Assembly (NCBI GenBank): GCA_947463915.1
Contig: CANHVO010000024.1
Location: 1-34,831, forward strand
Source of the DNA: Planctomycetaceae bacterium
Lineage (GTDB): Bacteria; Planctomycetota; Planctomycetia; Pirellulales; Pirellulaceae
Direction: 5' to 3'
DNA length: 34,831 nt
Below, piece by piece: positions 1 to 8,233 of this stretch. The position numbers were made by a program, and so were the translations under genes. How positions within the stretch are numbered: the first letter of the stretch is position 1; each line of letters starts with the position of its first letter. The notes under the pieces were generated by a model, which saw only the letters and a list, made by a program, of their open reading frames with translations, had not been told where the DNA came from and did no database searches.

Positions 1-267
1 AGCGAATTTCCGGGGGCAATTTGTTTGGGGTGGTGTTCATGCCACTTTTATAGCGCTTCAAAAAAATACTGCAATTACCGCTAACCCAAAAAATGTCAGT
101 CTCGGAGCGAAGGGCGACATTGTCGCTCGTCGCTCCGCGACGATTGCGTACGCGGCCCGGATTCTAGAACGTCATTGAGACGACATAGTTCTCGCTCCAA
201 GCCTATATAAATTTCCAAGATGCTCTAGAACGGATCATATTCCGGAAAACACCTTATTCGGTTGTTT
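1..267. other. Left-edge region without a confident gene
   Basis: No gene can be supported here. A plus-strand frame from base 2 to about 175 is open and could be the 3' end of a gene that starts outside the window, but its last third is simply a translated interspersed repeat (102-154) and the rest resembles nothing I recognise. The space otherwise separates that repeat from the end of the minus-strand membrane protein at 268. Confidence 0.4.
102..154 (-). repeat. Interspersed hairpin repeat, family 1, copy 1
   Basis: One of four copies in the window (others at 9981-10044, 12893-12953 and 29430-29486). The core is a nested palindrome: an outer stem GCGGAGCGA/TCGCTCCGC and an inner stem GCGAC/GTCGC with an AAT loop. 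Here the outer arms lie at about 103-110 and 130-137, and the flank reads into GATTGCGTACG as in copies 2 and 3. Orientation is opposite to copies 3 and 4. Probably a REP- or MITE-like non-coding element. Confidence 0.8.
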
Positions 268-1203
268 CTAGCCGCGAACCGTTACGTCCGATGGGACAAG
301 CCCATCGGGGCGTACACCAAGCGGCTCGAGGCCGTTGTGAGCATTTGGCCGCACCAATCGCAACCCAGCCCGACGCCACATGCTGAATACGACCAGTAAC
401 GAACATGTAAAGCCAAGAAAAAACGCCTGGGACTCCAGCCACCATCGCCCAAAGCTATACGAGGTTCCTATTATCATCTGGAAAACCAGCACCAGCGGAA
501 GCGTACCTAAAACGATCAATACTCCAAGTATTGCAAAACCCATTTTGCGGTTCCAACTTGTCATTGAAATGAGCAAGGAACAGAGCATGAGCGCTGTGCA
601 CAGCAAAATGTGCATGGCTGCGTGGAATACAATCACCACAACGGTTCTTAGATCCCAATCCTCGGGAATGCGAAAAGTGAACATTTTGAAAACCAACACC
701 AAGATAGCGATGGCGAAAGTTAGCTTAAAGAGAAACAGCAAGTCAAAACTCTTGTCAGCAGGCTTCTCGTCCGAATTAGACTCTAGCGTCAAGTTGAGAC
801 CACTTAGCCATCGAACACACGTACCAACGCCGATCGTCACTAAATTGCCGACAAGTGCGTAAGCCAAGATTGGTATTCTGAGCATTTCTGAATCATTAAG
901 TTCTCCGATTTCCGCAAGATAAATTCCTAGGTAAAGCAGCATCGAACAAACAACTGCGGTAAGGATGGACCAGGCCCACCGGACGACATAAAACGCCCGA
1001 CAAAACGAGGTGTAGACACCTACAATGACGACTTCCGACGCCAGCACGCCAACCAGAAAATACTCCAAGCACATTGGCGTGGATAGTAGCCGATCATAGA
1101 CCCAAAATTCGCTTGGAAGTGTCAGGTTGCCCCATATGAATAGCGTCGCCACGACGACATTGCAGACCAAGAAGTTCCTCTTCGCGTTGATCTGTGTCGG
1201 CAT
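268..1203 (-). CDS. Multi-pass membrane protein of unknown function
   Basis: Product of 311 residues with about eight hydrophobic segments, so an integral inner-membrane protein. I recognise no family. The first segment is near residues 10-30; a polar stretch rich in Asp, Glu and Lys (about 142-154) separates the two halves; the C-terminal 35 residues are polar and Arg-rich. The ATG lies 29 bases after the yidC stop on the same strand, so it is probably the last gene of a yidC transcript. That position suggests only that it is expressed with the insertase; a functional link is not shown. No catalytic motif is visible. Confidence 0.75.
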   Translation of the reverse strand: MPTQINAKRNFLVCNVVVATLFIWGNLTLPSEFWVYDRLLSTPMCLEYFLVGVLASEVVIVGVYTSFCRAFYVVRWAWSILTAVVCSMLLYLGIYLAEIGELNDSEMLRIPILAYALVGNLVTIGVGTCVRWLSGLNLTLESNSDEKPADKSFDLLFLFKLTFAIAILVLVFKMFTFRIPEDWDLRTVVVIVFHAAMHILLCTALMLCSLLISMTSWNRKMGFAILGVLIVLGTLPLVLVFQMIIGTSYSFGRWWLESQAFFLGFTCSLLVVFSMWRRAGLRLVRPNAHNGLEPLGVRPDGLVPSDVTVRG

Positions 1204-1232
1204 TTTGATTTAACTCGAGCCAAAAACTCACA

Positions 1233-3950
1233 TCAACGTTTCTTCTTCTTATTGCCACGCTCAGGTGGCGGAGAAGAAGGACGCTTGGGTTTGTCGCCGT
1301 CCGTAGAATTTGTCTCGGCCTTCTTCCCGAACCAATTCGGGAACAAGTCGGCAAGCGTTTCGGGTGGCTTCGTCGCCTTCATCTTGGGCCGATCGCTATT
1401 GGAGGACGATGTTGCAGCACGCTGTGGTTGTTGTTGCGTTCCCGACTTTGCCAAGGTCGAGAGAATCTCATTCACAACATTGTCTGGTAGATTCCCGCCA
1501 CCATCTCCGCCGACGCCACTGCCAGAACCACCGCTCGACTTCGGCGTAAATTTCTTGATCAAAAACCGTTCGATCAGAGACCAGGTCGAGGACGTAATAA
1601 AGTAGATACATAGACCGGCCGGAACCTTGAAGAATAGCACCCCCATCATGATCGTCATGACCATCATCATTTGTTGAGCTACCCGAGTTTGCTCGTCCGT
1701 TGCCTTGGGCATCAGCACCTTTTGCTGGATGATGAACAACGTAATCGTGACGATGGGCAGGATGTTGAGATAAGGGCCAAACCACCCCGAGCCACGACCG
1801 GCGATCAATTCCGGCATCCACGAATGCCAGTCCAAGAACATGTCTGGTCCAGCCAGATTCGAGCACCAGTCCGAACCTGCGAACAAGGATTGCTGGCGAA
1901 GCCCAACGTCGACGGAGACGCATCGATACAATCCGATAACGATTGGCAGCTGGATCAACGCGGGCAAGCAGCCTGCAAACTGGTTGATCCCCGCCTTCTT
2001 CATCAGCATTTGTTGAGCGGCCATCATCTTGCGAGGATCGTCTTTGAGCGCTTCTTTGAGCTTGGCCAATTGAGGCTGCACCGTTTGCATCTTCTGTGCA
2101 TTGAGCGCCATCATGCGGCTCACTGGAAACATGCAGGAACGCACCAACACGGTCAGCATGATGATGGCAACACCGAAGTTGCTGGTCAGCCAAAAGAAGA
2201 AATGCAATATGTAACCAAGGCGTTTGGCGAAGAAGCCAAAAATATGCCAACCGTATTCAATCGCTTCGTTAAGCTTGTAAGCCGAAAGGAGTTCAGGATC
2301 CTTGGGGCCGGCGAAAATCTGATACGCTTGTTTCCATTCTCCTTTGGGAGCGATCTTGGCAGAATCGGATTCAAACCAGAATCCGATGTTCGCCGCTTGC
2401 TGTTTGGACGAAGGCAATTTATTTGCGTCAGAATAGTCTGTATTTAGAACAACCGCTTTGGCCCGCTTTAAGTTTTGCATCGATGTCGGTTCACTCGGGC
2501 TGGCCAACATGGCTGCGGTGAAGGTTTGCGTGTCCAAGCCTATGTAGTTAACGTTTCTTTTGGCAGCACCGTGTGCGGGTCCAAACAGCAGCATCTCCGG
2601 ATCGGCTGGAAAACTGATCGCGTTGGAAACAATGGTTCGAGTGGTGTGCAGCGAGTGGCTCTGTAGTCCGTCGCTGACGATCACGTCGCGGGCGCCGGCA
2701 GCACTAAAAAAGAAAGGGGATATTTTCGTAGGGTACCACCAGCCCTCGAGGGAAATACCGTTTAGACCTTCTTGACGAATTGCCACCATATGCATCTCGT
2801 CATCAAGGTTTCGCACGATAACGGTGAGTTCCAAGTGATGTGCCCGCGTACTCGGATCGTTTTGCCCTGGAACCGGCTTTGCCGGCAACAATCGATACTG
2901 CTTGACCAATTCCAAATTGGCTTTGCTTCCAGCCAGTTTCAAGTACGATCGAAGCGGCATTGAGAATTCGATTCCCATCCCTTCTTCCATATCGAGCATC
3001 TTATGGCTCCATCGCCCTTTGATGGTATTCTCAAGACCGAGAATCGAGTGCTCCCCCTCTTCGATTGAGATTTGGTCGATTGCGGCAATTGTGGTAGCAC
3101 AGGATGCAACGGGATCGTTCCCTTTGACTTGATCGTCTTTAAAGTCATCCTCTGCCCGCAATTCGTCTAACGGTTTTTCCATCAATGTGCAGGTAAACGT
3201 CAATTCGGTTCCCGATGGCGCCGCAGCCATCACCGGTGCATCATTTTGTTTTGGCTTTCCGTCTGCGACAGTCTCGTCGCTAGCTGGTTTCTCTGCCGCA
3301 GCTTCTGTTGCGACCGGTTTGACGTCACCAGCTCCTGGTCGCAATATCTTGAGTTCGATGGTCTTTCCAGCTTGTTTGCTGAGTCGTTTGTCCCATTTGT
3401 AGACGGAGGGAAATCCGCTGAGGGAATCCCAGCCTATGATTTGGTCCCCTGGCTTTAGTCCGACCAAGTTTGGATTCTCGACGCACTTTGCGCTCGCAGC
3501 AGGTGAGCCTTTGGGAACAACATGGATATCGAGCGATGATGGAGATTCGGTTAACGCCAAGTATCCGAGGTAACCTTCGCGTTCTTTGGATTGAAGCGAT
3601 CGGTACTCGAATTTCCCGGGAGTCTTTTGAGCCACAAGTTCGATACGTTCGATGGCGGCTCCTTGGTTATCGAAAACGACGAGGAGTTGGTAGTTGTCCT
3701 TTGGGTCGTAACTTCCGAGAGCGATTCGTTCTCGCGGAGCTTGCTCGGGCAAAACGAATCCAGGCTCTTCAGCAGCCAATCGCTTAGCAGCTTCCTGCGT
3801 TTCGGCTTTCTTTTTCTCTTTAGCGGTCTTCGCCAGCTCCTGTTGTTTTTCCTGCTCCAGTTTGGCGATTTCTCGCTGTCGCTGCATACTGTTGAACAGC
3901 AGGAACATCGAAATACAAATAAGCAGCCATGCAAATAGTTTTCTGTCCAC
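1233..3950 (-). CDS. yidC: Membrane protein insertase YidC, with PDZ-like periplasmic insert
   Basis: YidC/Oxa1 insertase, which places proteins into the inner membrane alone or with SecYEG. I chose the GTG at 3950 because it gives MDRKLFAW, matching the usual YidC N-terminus; a TTG two codons upstream (3956) is closer to a weak GAG site and is possible. Order: N-terminal membrane anchor (residues 3-20), Lys/Glu-rich charged helix (25-60), periplasmic domain (about 75-550), and the conserved insertase core (about 570-800) with the groove arginine in LTVLVRS near residue 604. The product of about 905 residues is much longer than the roughly 550 of enterobacterial YidC. Extra length comes from a PDZ-like segment near 145-208 (LVGLKPGDQIIGW), a Pro/Ala/Lys-rich linker, and a Gly/Ser then Lys-rich C-terminal tail. 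The basic tail could bind ribosomes, as in other long YidC proteins (inference). Confidence 0.96.
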   Translation of the reverse strand: MDRKLFAWLLICISMFLLFNSMQRQREIAKLEQEKQQELAKTAKEKKKAETQEAAKRLAAEEPGFVLPEQAPRERIALGSYDPKDNYQLLVVFDNQGAAIERIELVAQKTPGKFEYRSLQSKEREGYLGYLALTESPSSLDIHVVPKGSPAASAKCVENPNLVGLKPGDQIIGWDSLSGFPSVYKWDKRLSKQAGKTIELKILRPGAGDVKPVATEAAAEKPASDETVADGKPKQNDAPVMAAAPSGTELTFTCTLMEKPLDELRAEDDFKDDQVKGNDPVASCATTIAAIDQISIEEGEHSILGLENTIKGRWSHKMLDMEEGMGIEFSMPLRSYLKLAGSKANLELVKQYRLLPAKPVPGQNDPSTRAHHLELTVIVRNLDDEMHMVAIRQEGLNGISLEGWWYPTKISPFFFSAAGARDVIVSDGLQSHSLHTTRTIVSNAISFPADPEMLLFGPAHGAAKRNVNYIGLDTQTFTAAMLASPSEPTSMQNLKRAKAVVLNTDYSDANKLPSSKQQAANIGFWFESDSAKIAPKGEWKQAYQIFAGPKDPELLSAYKLNEAIEYGWHIFGFFAKRLGYILHFFFWLTSNFGVAIIMLTVLVRSCMFPVSRMMALNAQKMQTVQPQLAKLKEALKDDPRKMMAAQQMLMKKAGINQFAGCLPALIQLPIVIGLYRCVSVDVGLRQQSLFAGSDWCSNLAGPDMFLDWHSWMPELIAGRGSGWFGPYLNILPIVTITLFIIQQKVLMPKATDEQTRVAQQMMMVMTIMMGVLFFKVPAGLCIYFITSSTWSLIERFLIKKFTPKSSGGSGSGVGGDGGGNLPDNVVNEILSTLAKSGTQQQPQRAATSSSNSDRPKMKATKPPETLADLFPNWFGKKAETNSTDGDKPKRPSSPPPERGNKKKKR

Positions 3951-3956
3951 TAACAA

Positions 3957-4410
3957 GTCGCTCGTTAAAAATAGTTGGAATGCGATTCGAAACTTTGATC
4001 GATTTCAAGGTTTCGTTTTCGGGCATCTGGGAAGTCGCTTTAAGTCCCGAATTGTCAGCATCTTAGAGCTTTTTGCTAGTGCAATTGAGCGGACGACTGG
4101 AACGAATGACGCCGAGAGTGCCTGAAATTTAACTCCCCTTCTCCTCCTCGGGAGGAGAAGGGGTTGGGGGATGAGGAGGTGTGCCTGGTTTGAGAACTCC
4201 GTGGGATTGGACTGCAGGTTTTGCTGACACCCGAACTCCGATTTAGAGCAGCAGACTGAATTCCCCCTACGCGAAGCGCGAGCGAGGGCCAATTCCGCCG
4301 ATCCCTCGCTTATTTTTCGGATTACGATCTGTACCCAACAACCTCCTCATCCCCCGGCCCCTTCTCCTCCAGTGAAGGAGAAGGGGAGAAAAAATCTCGC
4401 CTCGGAAATC
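3957..4410. other. Gene-free space upstream of yidC
   Basis: 454 bases with no supported gene. The yidC promoter should lie in the part nearest 3957, but no convincing -35/-10 pair was found. The rest is occupied by a pair of inverted hairpin repeats (4135-4386) that ends close to the stop of the DUF1571-like gene. Confidence 0.6.
4135..4386. repeat. REPIN-like pair of inverted hairpin repeats
   Basis: Left copy: perfect 13-bp stem CCCCTTCTCCTCC/GGAGGAGAAGGGG with a TCG loop (4135-4163), followed by GGGGGATGAGGAGGT. Right copy, inverted: 11-bp stem CCCCTTCTCCT/AGGAGAAGGGG with a 7-base loop (4358-4386), preceded by the reverse complement of the same GATGAGGAGGT tail. About 160 bases of unrelated sequence lie between. 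Two REP hairpins facing each other are the layout of REPIN/BIME elements mobilised by RAYT transposases. No transposase is encoded here. Confidence 0.75.
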
Positions 4411-5331
4411 TCAAAATCGATAAGCAGGATTCTTCGAGTCGAAGTCTTTTTCGGTTAGGCCAACGTTGAATTTCAGATCGAGATACGAGTATTCCTCCAG
4501 CAATTCTGCGGGGCCATTCGGCTTCTTTGGCCACCCAAAACTGGCGTATTTCAAGGGAATCAGCTGCTCTTCGTCGATGTAAATTTGCGCCAAATTGAAT
4601 TCGAACTCAACGGTTTTGCCATCGACAATAGCTGTCGGCGATTCATGCACGATTTCCATCAAGCGACATTTTCGACCATCGATTTCGGCATTTTCAATGG
4701 TTCGAACCGTTGCTGGCCCCATTTGCCGATCCCGTTCCCCTCTTTCGATTAGCTTTCGCAGCAGCTTCTCGATGCCGATCTCCGTAATGGGATATCGGTT
4801 ACCGATCATGGCCAACCGGCTCTCAGGCATTAAGTCGACAGAAACCATTCCTAACAGCCCAGCTTCGTGCGCCGTCAATTTGTTATCATTTCGTCCCTGG
4901 ACCCAAATCACTTCCCGTCCTGCTTGAGACTTTGGCTCTAGGGATTTCAGATAGGCTGAGACGGGTCGCGATTGCCCAGTCTCATCGGTCGCCATCCCAT
5001 ACTTGAGCTTAAGAGCCATCTTGCATTCTGGAGTGAGCTTTCCACCAACTTTCTCACGCTTGACCAAAACGGCAGTGTAGTCTTGATGCTTTTCAAGGTG
5101 ATTTTGCAAGGCTTTTCTCGCAAAATCCAATAGTGGATCGAGCTCATGAGGCACCGCGGCCGCCTCGCTTTCCGCGGGAGCCGTCAGCACCTCTGGCGCT
5201 TTGACTAGAGTTTCTGCAGGGGCGAGCGAAACACTTCGCCAAACCAGATAAACCGAAATAGACGCGACAGCCAGCAGGATCGCCAGCGTAACTAGTCGTG
5301 CAGCCCAAACTCGGTGCCCTTGTCGAGCCAC
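4411..5331 (-). CDS. DUF1571-like membrane-anchored protein
   Basis: Product of 306 residues. The N-terminus (RLVTLAILLAVASISVYLVW, about residues 12-31) is a single membrane anchor or uncleaved signal; the rest should be periplasmic. The body and especially the C-terminus, FNVGLTEKDFDSKNPAYRF, match what I recall of DUF1571, a family common in planctomycetes whose function is unknown. The fold may resemble lipoprotein-carrier proteins such as LolA (inference). The GTG start is supported by AAGAGGTG six bases upstream, although this makes the gene overlap the upstream gene by 40 bases, so the two are probably translated from one message. Confidence 0.85.
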   Translation of the reverse strand: MARQGHRVWAARLVTLAILLAVASISVYLVWRSVSLAPAETLVKAPEVLTAPAESEAAAVPHELDPLLDFARKALQNHLEKHQDYTAVLVKREKVGGKLTPECKMALKLKYGMATDETGQSRPVSAYLKSLEPKSQAGREVIWVQGRNDNKLTAHEAGLLGMVSVDLMPESRLAMIGNRYPITEIGIEKLLRKLIERGERDRQMGPATVRTIENAEIDGRKCRLMEIVHESPTAIVDGKTVEFEFNLAQIYIDEEQLIPLKYASFGWPKKPNGPAELLEEYSYLDLKFNVGLTEKDFDSKNPAYRF

Positions 5332-5819
5332 GGTTGCACCTCTTGTTTGGAAATGGTTCTGGCCAATTGAAAGCCTCGACTCGTTAACGAAAAGTCACGA
5401 TGAATGTGATGCATCACGAGCCCTTTTTCGCAAAGCACTCGGAACCCTTCGAGGAAAAGGACAGTCACCTCAGGATTTTGAGGATCGCGAAAGGCAATTG
5501 TCTGAGATTCGTCCAATTCGATATAAACCGCCAACATTCGTGACGGGGCCTCAAAAGCCGCATTCACCGCTTTGAGTTCGATCACTCCACGATCGCGGGC
5601 GGCCACAAGAATCGCCTTAGACTCAGGCGACAACTGATCTGCCTCAACGGGCTTTGCGGTGCTTAAATCCACCATGGCATTACTACAAAGCTGCGAAAGA
5701 GCCACTAAGACCGGTGCGCCCGCACCAAGTGCATCCCAACTACCCGTCAGGTAATTGTCCAATGGCTGCAGTTTTGCAACGCTTCGAATTGGCTTCGTGA
5801 AGTCTTGATCCATGTCCAT
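5292..5819 (-). CDS. Conserved-looking soluble protein of unknown function
   Basis: Product of 175 residues without signal peptide or membrane segment; I do not recognise the family. Predicted mixed alpha/beta, with a central strand-rich part (LAVYIELDES, VTVLFLEGFRVL) and a Phe/Leu-rich C-terminal region that looks like a small winged-helix end (LTSRGFQLA), though this is only an impression. The ATG at 5819 has no clear ribosome site; a second ATG lies two codons later. Its 3' end overlaps the DUF1571-like gene by 40 bases, so they form an operon that diverges from fba. Confidence 0.7.
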   Translation of the reverse strand: MDMDQDFTKPIRSVAKLQPLDNYLTGSWDALGAGAPVLVALSQLCSNAMVDLSTAKPVEADQLSPESKAILVAARDRGVIELKAVNAAFEAPSRMLAVYIELDESQTIAFRDPQNPEVTVLFLEGFRVLCEKGLVMHHIHRDFSLTSRGFQLARTISKQEVQPWLDKGTEFGLHD

Positions 5820-5887
5820 TTAGGTATCGAAGTCGGTTGATTACGGATTGTCTGCGGTGACAAATAGTCGCATAATCCTACGCGTTC

Positions 5888-5903
5888 CTGTTTTAGAAAA
5901 CAG
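5888..5903. promoter_or_regulatory. 16-bp palindrome in the divergent region upstream of fba
   Basis: CTGTTTT-AG-AAAACAG, with perfect 7-base arms, lies 58 bases before the fba ATG and directly before a TTGACA hexamer (5908-5913). It fits CTGT-N8-ACAG, the shape of the enterobacterial LexA box, but any dimeric regulator could bind such a site. It could control fba, the divergent gene at 5819, or both. The factor is unknown. Confidence 0.4.
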
Positions 5904-5961
5904 TGTATTGACAATCTAAATTCATAAGTACAGTTCGAAATTCCTTCTGGAGAGAGTTCAA

Positions 5962-6963
5962 ATGGCCCTGGTTCCGCTTCGCAAAGTCCTCGATCACGCC
6001 GCAGAAAACGGGTATGGGGTTGCTGCTTTTAACGTCAACAATATGGAGCAGATCCAGTCCATCATGGAAGCGGCTCATGAAACCAACTCCCCTGTGATCA
6101 TCCAGGCTTCCCGCGGTGCGCGAACTTACTCGCAGGACGCGTATCTTCGCCATTTGATGTTGGCTGCAGTAGAGCTGTATCCAAATATTCCAATCGTCAT
6201 GCACCAAGACCACGGCAATTCGCCTGCGACATGCCTATCGGCTATCGAAAACGGATTCACCTCGGTGATGATGGACGGTTCTCTCAAAGAAGATGGAAAA
6301 ACGCCTGCTCCTTACGAGTACAACGTTGCTGTCACCAAAGAAGTCGTAAAGCTCGCGCATGCTCGCAATGTTTCCGTCGAAGGTGAATTGGGCTGCTTGG
6401 GCTCGCTCGAAACCGGCGGTGGCGAAGCAGAAGACGGCCACGGGGCCGAAGGCGTTTTGAGCCACGATCAGTTGCTAACCGACCCAGAAGAAGCTGCGCG
6501 CTTCGTTGCGGAAACCAATGTGGATGCGCTTGCGGTAGCGATCGGCACAAGCCACGGCGCTTACAAGTTCACACGCAAGCCGGACGGCGAAGTCTTGGCG
6601 ATGTCAAGAATCGAAGCCATTCACAAGTTGATCCCAAACACGCACTTGGTCATGCACGGCAGCAGCAGCGTTCCGCAAGAACTGCAAGACATCATCAACC
6701 AGTTCGGCGGGAAGATGAAACAAACTTGGGGGGTGCCAGTCGAAGAAATCCAACGCGGTATCAAGAGCGGCGTACGAAAGATCAACGTCGATACCGACTG
6801 TCGCATGGCGATCACCGGCGCCGTCCGCAAGGTCTTGTGGGAAAACCCAGACAAGTTTGACCCACGCGATTACTTGAAGCCAGCCCGAACCGCGATGAAG
6901 CAAGTCTGCATGGACCGAATGATTTCGTTCGGCCAAGCAGGCAATGCAAGCAAGATCAAGTAA
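5962..6963 (+). CDS. fba: Class II fructose-1,6-bisphosphate aldolase
   Basis: Zinc-dependent aldolase of glycolysis and gluconeogenesis (fructose 1,6-bisphosphate to glyceraldehyde 3-phosphate and dihydroxyacetone phosphate), cytosolic. The 333-residue product resembles the 'Calvin cycle subtype' of class II aldolases. Visible motifs: HQDHG (81-85, catalytic Asp83 and zinc ligand His84), VEGELG (139-144), GTSHGAYK (195-202, zinc ligand His198), VMHGSSS (230-236, zinc ligand His232) and KINVDTD (273-279, phosphate binding). GGAGAG about six bases upstream supports the ATG. The gene stands alone, with a palindromic operator-like site before it and two hairpin repeats after it. The subtype name does not imply carbon fixation. 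Confidence 0.97.
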   Translation: MALVPLRKVLDHAAENGYGVAAFNVNNMEQIQSIMEAAHETNSPVIIQASRGARTYSQDAYLRHLMLAAVELYPNIPIVMHQDHGNSPATCLSAIENGFTSVMMDGSLKEDGKTPAPYEYNVAVTKEVVKLAHARNVSVEGELGCLGSLETGGGEAEDGHGAEGVLSHDQLLTDPEEAARFVAETNVDALAVAIGTSHGAYKFTRKPDGEVLAMSRIEAIHKLIPNTHLVMHGSSSVPQELQDIINQFGGKMKQTWGVPVEEIQRGIKSGVRKINVDTDCRMAITGAVRKVLWENPDKFDPRDYLKPARTAMKQVCMDRMISFGQAGNASKIK

Positions 6964-6985
6964 CACGCCAATCGTTTGTATTTTT

Positions 6986-7015
6986 CCCCCTCGTCCCGCG
7001 ATAGCGGAGAGGGGG
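6986..7015. repeat. GC-rich hairpin after fba
   Basis: CCCCCTC/GAGGGGG stem with an inner CCGC-GATA-GCGG hairpin, 22 bases after the fba stop. No T-run follows, so it may be a transcript-stabilising end or another repeat family rather than a classical terminator. Confidence 0.5.
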
Positions 7016-7026
7016 CAAAACAGCCG

Positions 7027-7103
7027 GGCCCTAGTTGGTGTACCGGCTTTAGCCGGCCAAGCTCCTGCTTCAGCCGGCTAAAGCCGGTACACCAACTAGG
7101 GCC
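7027..7103. repeat. Long perfect inverted repeat with three internal hairpins
   Basis: Arms 7027-7057 and 7073-7103 are 31 bases each and perfectly complementary. Each arm also folds on itself (CCGGC-TTTA-GCCGG on the left, CCGGC-TAAA-GCCGG on the right), and the 15-base centre folds as AAGC-TCCT-GCTT. The element could form one long hairpin, a cruciform, or three small hairpins. It fills the space between fba and the next gene. Confidence 0.9.
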
Positions 7104-7142
7104 AAAGTTCGTAATCCTCTCCCTCAAAAGGAACTTCGACTC

Positions 7143-8072
7143 ATGCGTAGATTTCAAATCTGGTGCCGCCTTTCTCTTTCACTCATTCTTGGATTTGGGT
7201 TGCTGATCGGAGTGGTGGTCTCCCAAGAGTTCGCAGGTGCAGGCAAGGTGACGAAGGTTCATGGTGGATTCAAATTTACAGAGGGACCAGCAACCAATGG
7301 GAAGCACCTCTACTTCACCGACATACCAAACGATCGGATCATGCGAACGGATCTCAAGGGCAACCTCGAGATTTTCATGGAGGCCTGCGGCCATTGCAAT
7401 GGATTGATGTTCGATGGCAATGGCAAACTCATCGGTTGCCGAATGGACGGTGAGCTCATCGCGATTGACATCGATACCAAAAAGGTGAAGTCGCTGTCGT
7501 CAAAATACAAAGACGTCCGTTTCAATGCCTGCAACGATTTGGTAATCGATAAGATCGGCGGCATCTATTTCACCGATCCCCGATACAGTGCCCCCGAACC
7601 GTGGCCACAAGTCAAAGAAGCGTTTTACTACCGCTCAAACAAAGGGGAAGTCACGCGTTTGGGAGACGATATCTCAGCACCAAACGGTATTATCCTGTCG
7701 CCCGACGAATCGATACTTTATGTTGTGCCGAGCATGCAGAAGCAAGTGTTTGCGTACACAGTCAAGTCGCCTGGCGTCATCGAGAGCAAACGTGTCCTCT
7801 ATGAAATCAAGCAACCTGCGATGAAGGAAAATTCGGGCGGAGACGGACTGTCGATCGATGTGCAGGGGAATCTCTATGTGACCACCGACTTGGGAATTCA
7901 AATCGTATCGCCTCAGGGAAAACTGCTTGGCATCGTTTCTATTCCAGAACAACCGGCCAACTGTTCCTTTGGCGGCAAAGAGATGAAAACCTTGTTTGCG
8001 ACTTCCAGGACTGGACTATACTCCGTCGAAATGCCCATTGCAGGACATGTGTTTTCAGGCAAAGTCGAGTAG
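7143..8072 (+). CDS. Exported SMP-30/gluconolactonase-like beta-propeller protein
   Basis: Product of 309 residues. A basic N-terminus and hydrophobic stretch (about 9-27) form a signal peptide or anchor, so it probably acts outside the cytoplasm. The rest fits the six-bladed SMP-30/LRE propeller, with the expected divalent-metal ligands Glu47 (FTEGPA), Asn181 (SAPNGI) and Asp234 (GGDGLSID), plus Asn131 in NACNDL. Relatives hydrolyse sugar lactones or other cyclic esters; the substrate here cannot be told. AAAAGGAA sits upstream of the ATG. Planctomycetes carry many such secreted paralogues, so a gluconolactonase name would be too specific. Confidence 0.88.
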   Translation: MRRFQIWCRLSLSLILGFGLLIGVVVSQEFAGAGKVTKVHGGFKFTEGPATNGKHLYFTDIPNDRIMRTDLKGNLEIFMEACGHCNGLMFDGNGKLIGCRMDGELIAIDIDTKKVKSLSSKYKDVRFNACNDLVIDKIGGIYFTDPRYSAPEPWPQVKEAFYYRSNKGEVTRLGDDISAPNGIILSPDESILYVVPSMQKQVFAYTVKSPGVIESKRVLYEIKQPAMKENSGGDGLSIDVQGNLYVTTDLGIQIVSPQGKLLGIVSIPEQPANCSFGGKEMKTLFATSRTGLYSVEMPIAGHVFSGKVE

Positions 8073-8107
8073 TTTTGAACCATTCTGGGCCTGCCCAAGC
8101 CTCCAAG

Positions 8108-8199
8108 GTCACTCTCGGCAGGTGTGACTCGTTACTAGGGAGGGTGAGGCTACTGCCGAACCATGACGTCGCTGTCTCGGCTGGAGCCTCGCCCTCCCT
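8108..8199. repeat. Palindromic repeat between the SMP-30 and thioredoxin genes
   Basis: Arms AGGGAGGGTGAGGCT (8137-8151) and AGCCTCGCCCTCCCT (8185-8199) pair over 15 bases with one G-T wobble around a 33-base centre. Just before it, GGTCACTCT (8108-8116) matches the arm of the hairpin that follows rho at 11861. The frame of the downstream gene happens to stay open through this element. Confidence 0.7.
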
Positions 8200-8233
8200 A
8201 TGCAATCCCATCCATTCCCTTTTGAGCCCACAA

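Noticed and set aside
2-175. Open plus-strand frame at the left edge, possible 3' end of a gene
   Set aside because: Its last third is the translated family 1 repeat and the rest shows no recognisable protein features.
5908-5936. TTGACA hexamer as a complete fba promoter
   Set aside because: No acceptable -10 element is found 16-18 bases downstream, so only the hexamer is noted.
8075-8233. N-terminal extension of the thioredoxin gene by 53 codons
   Set aside because: The stretch is a palindromic repeat, and the signal sequence follows the ATG at 8234.
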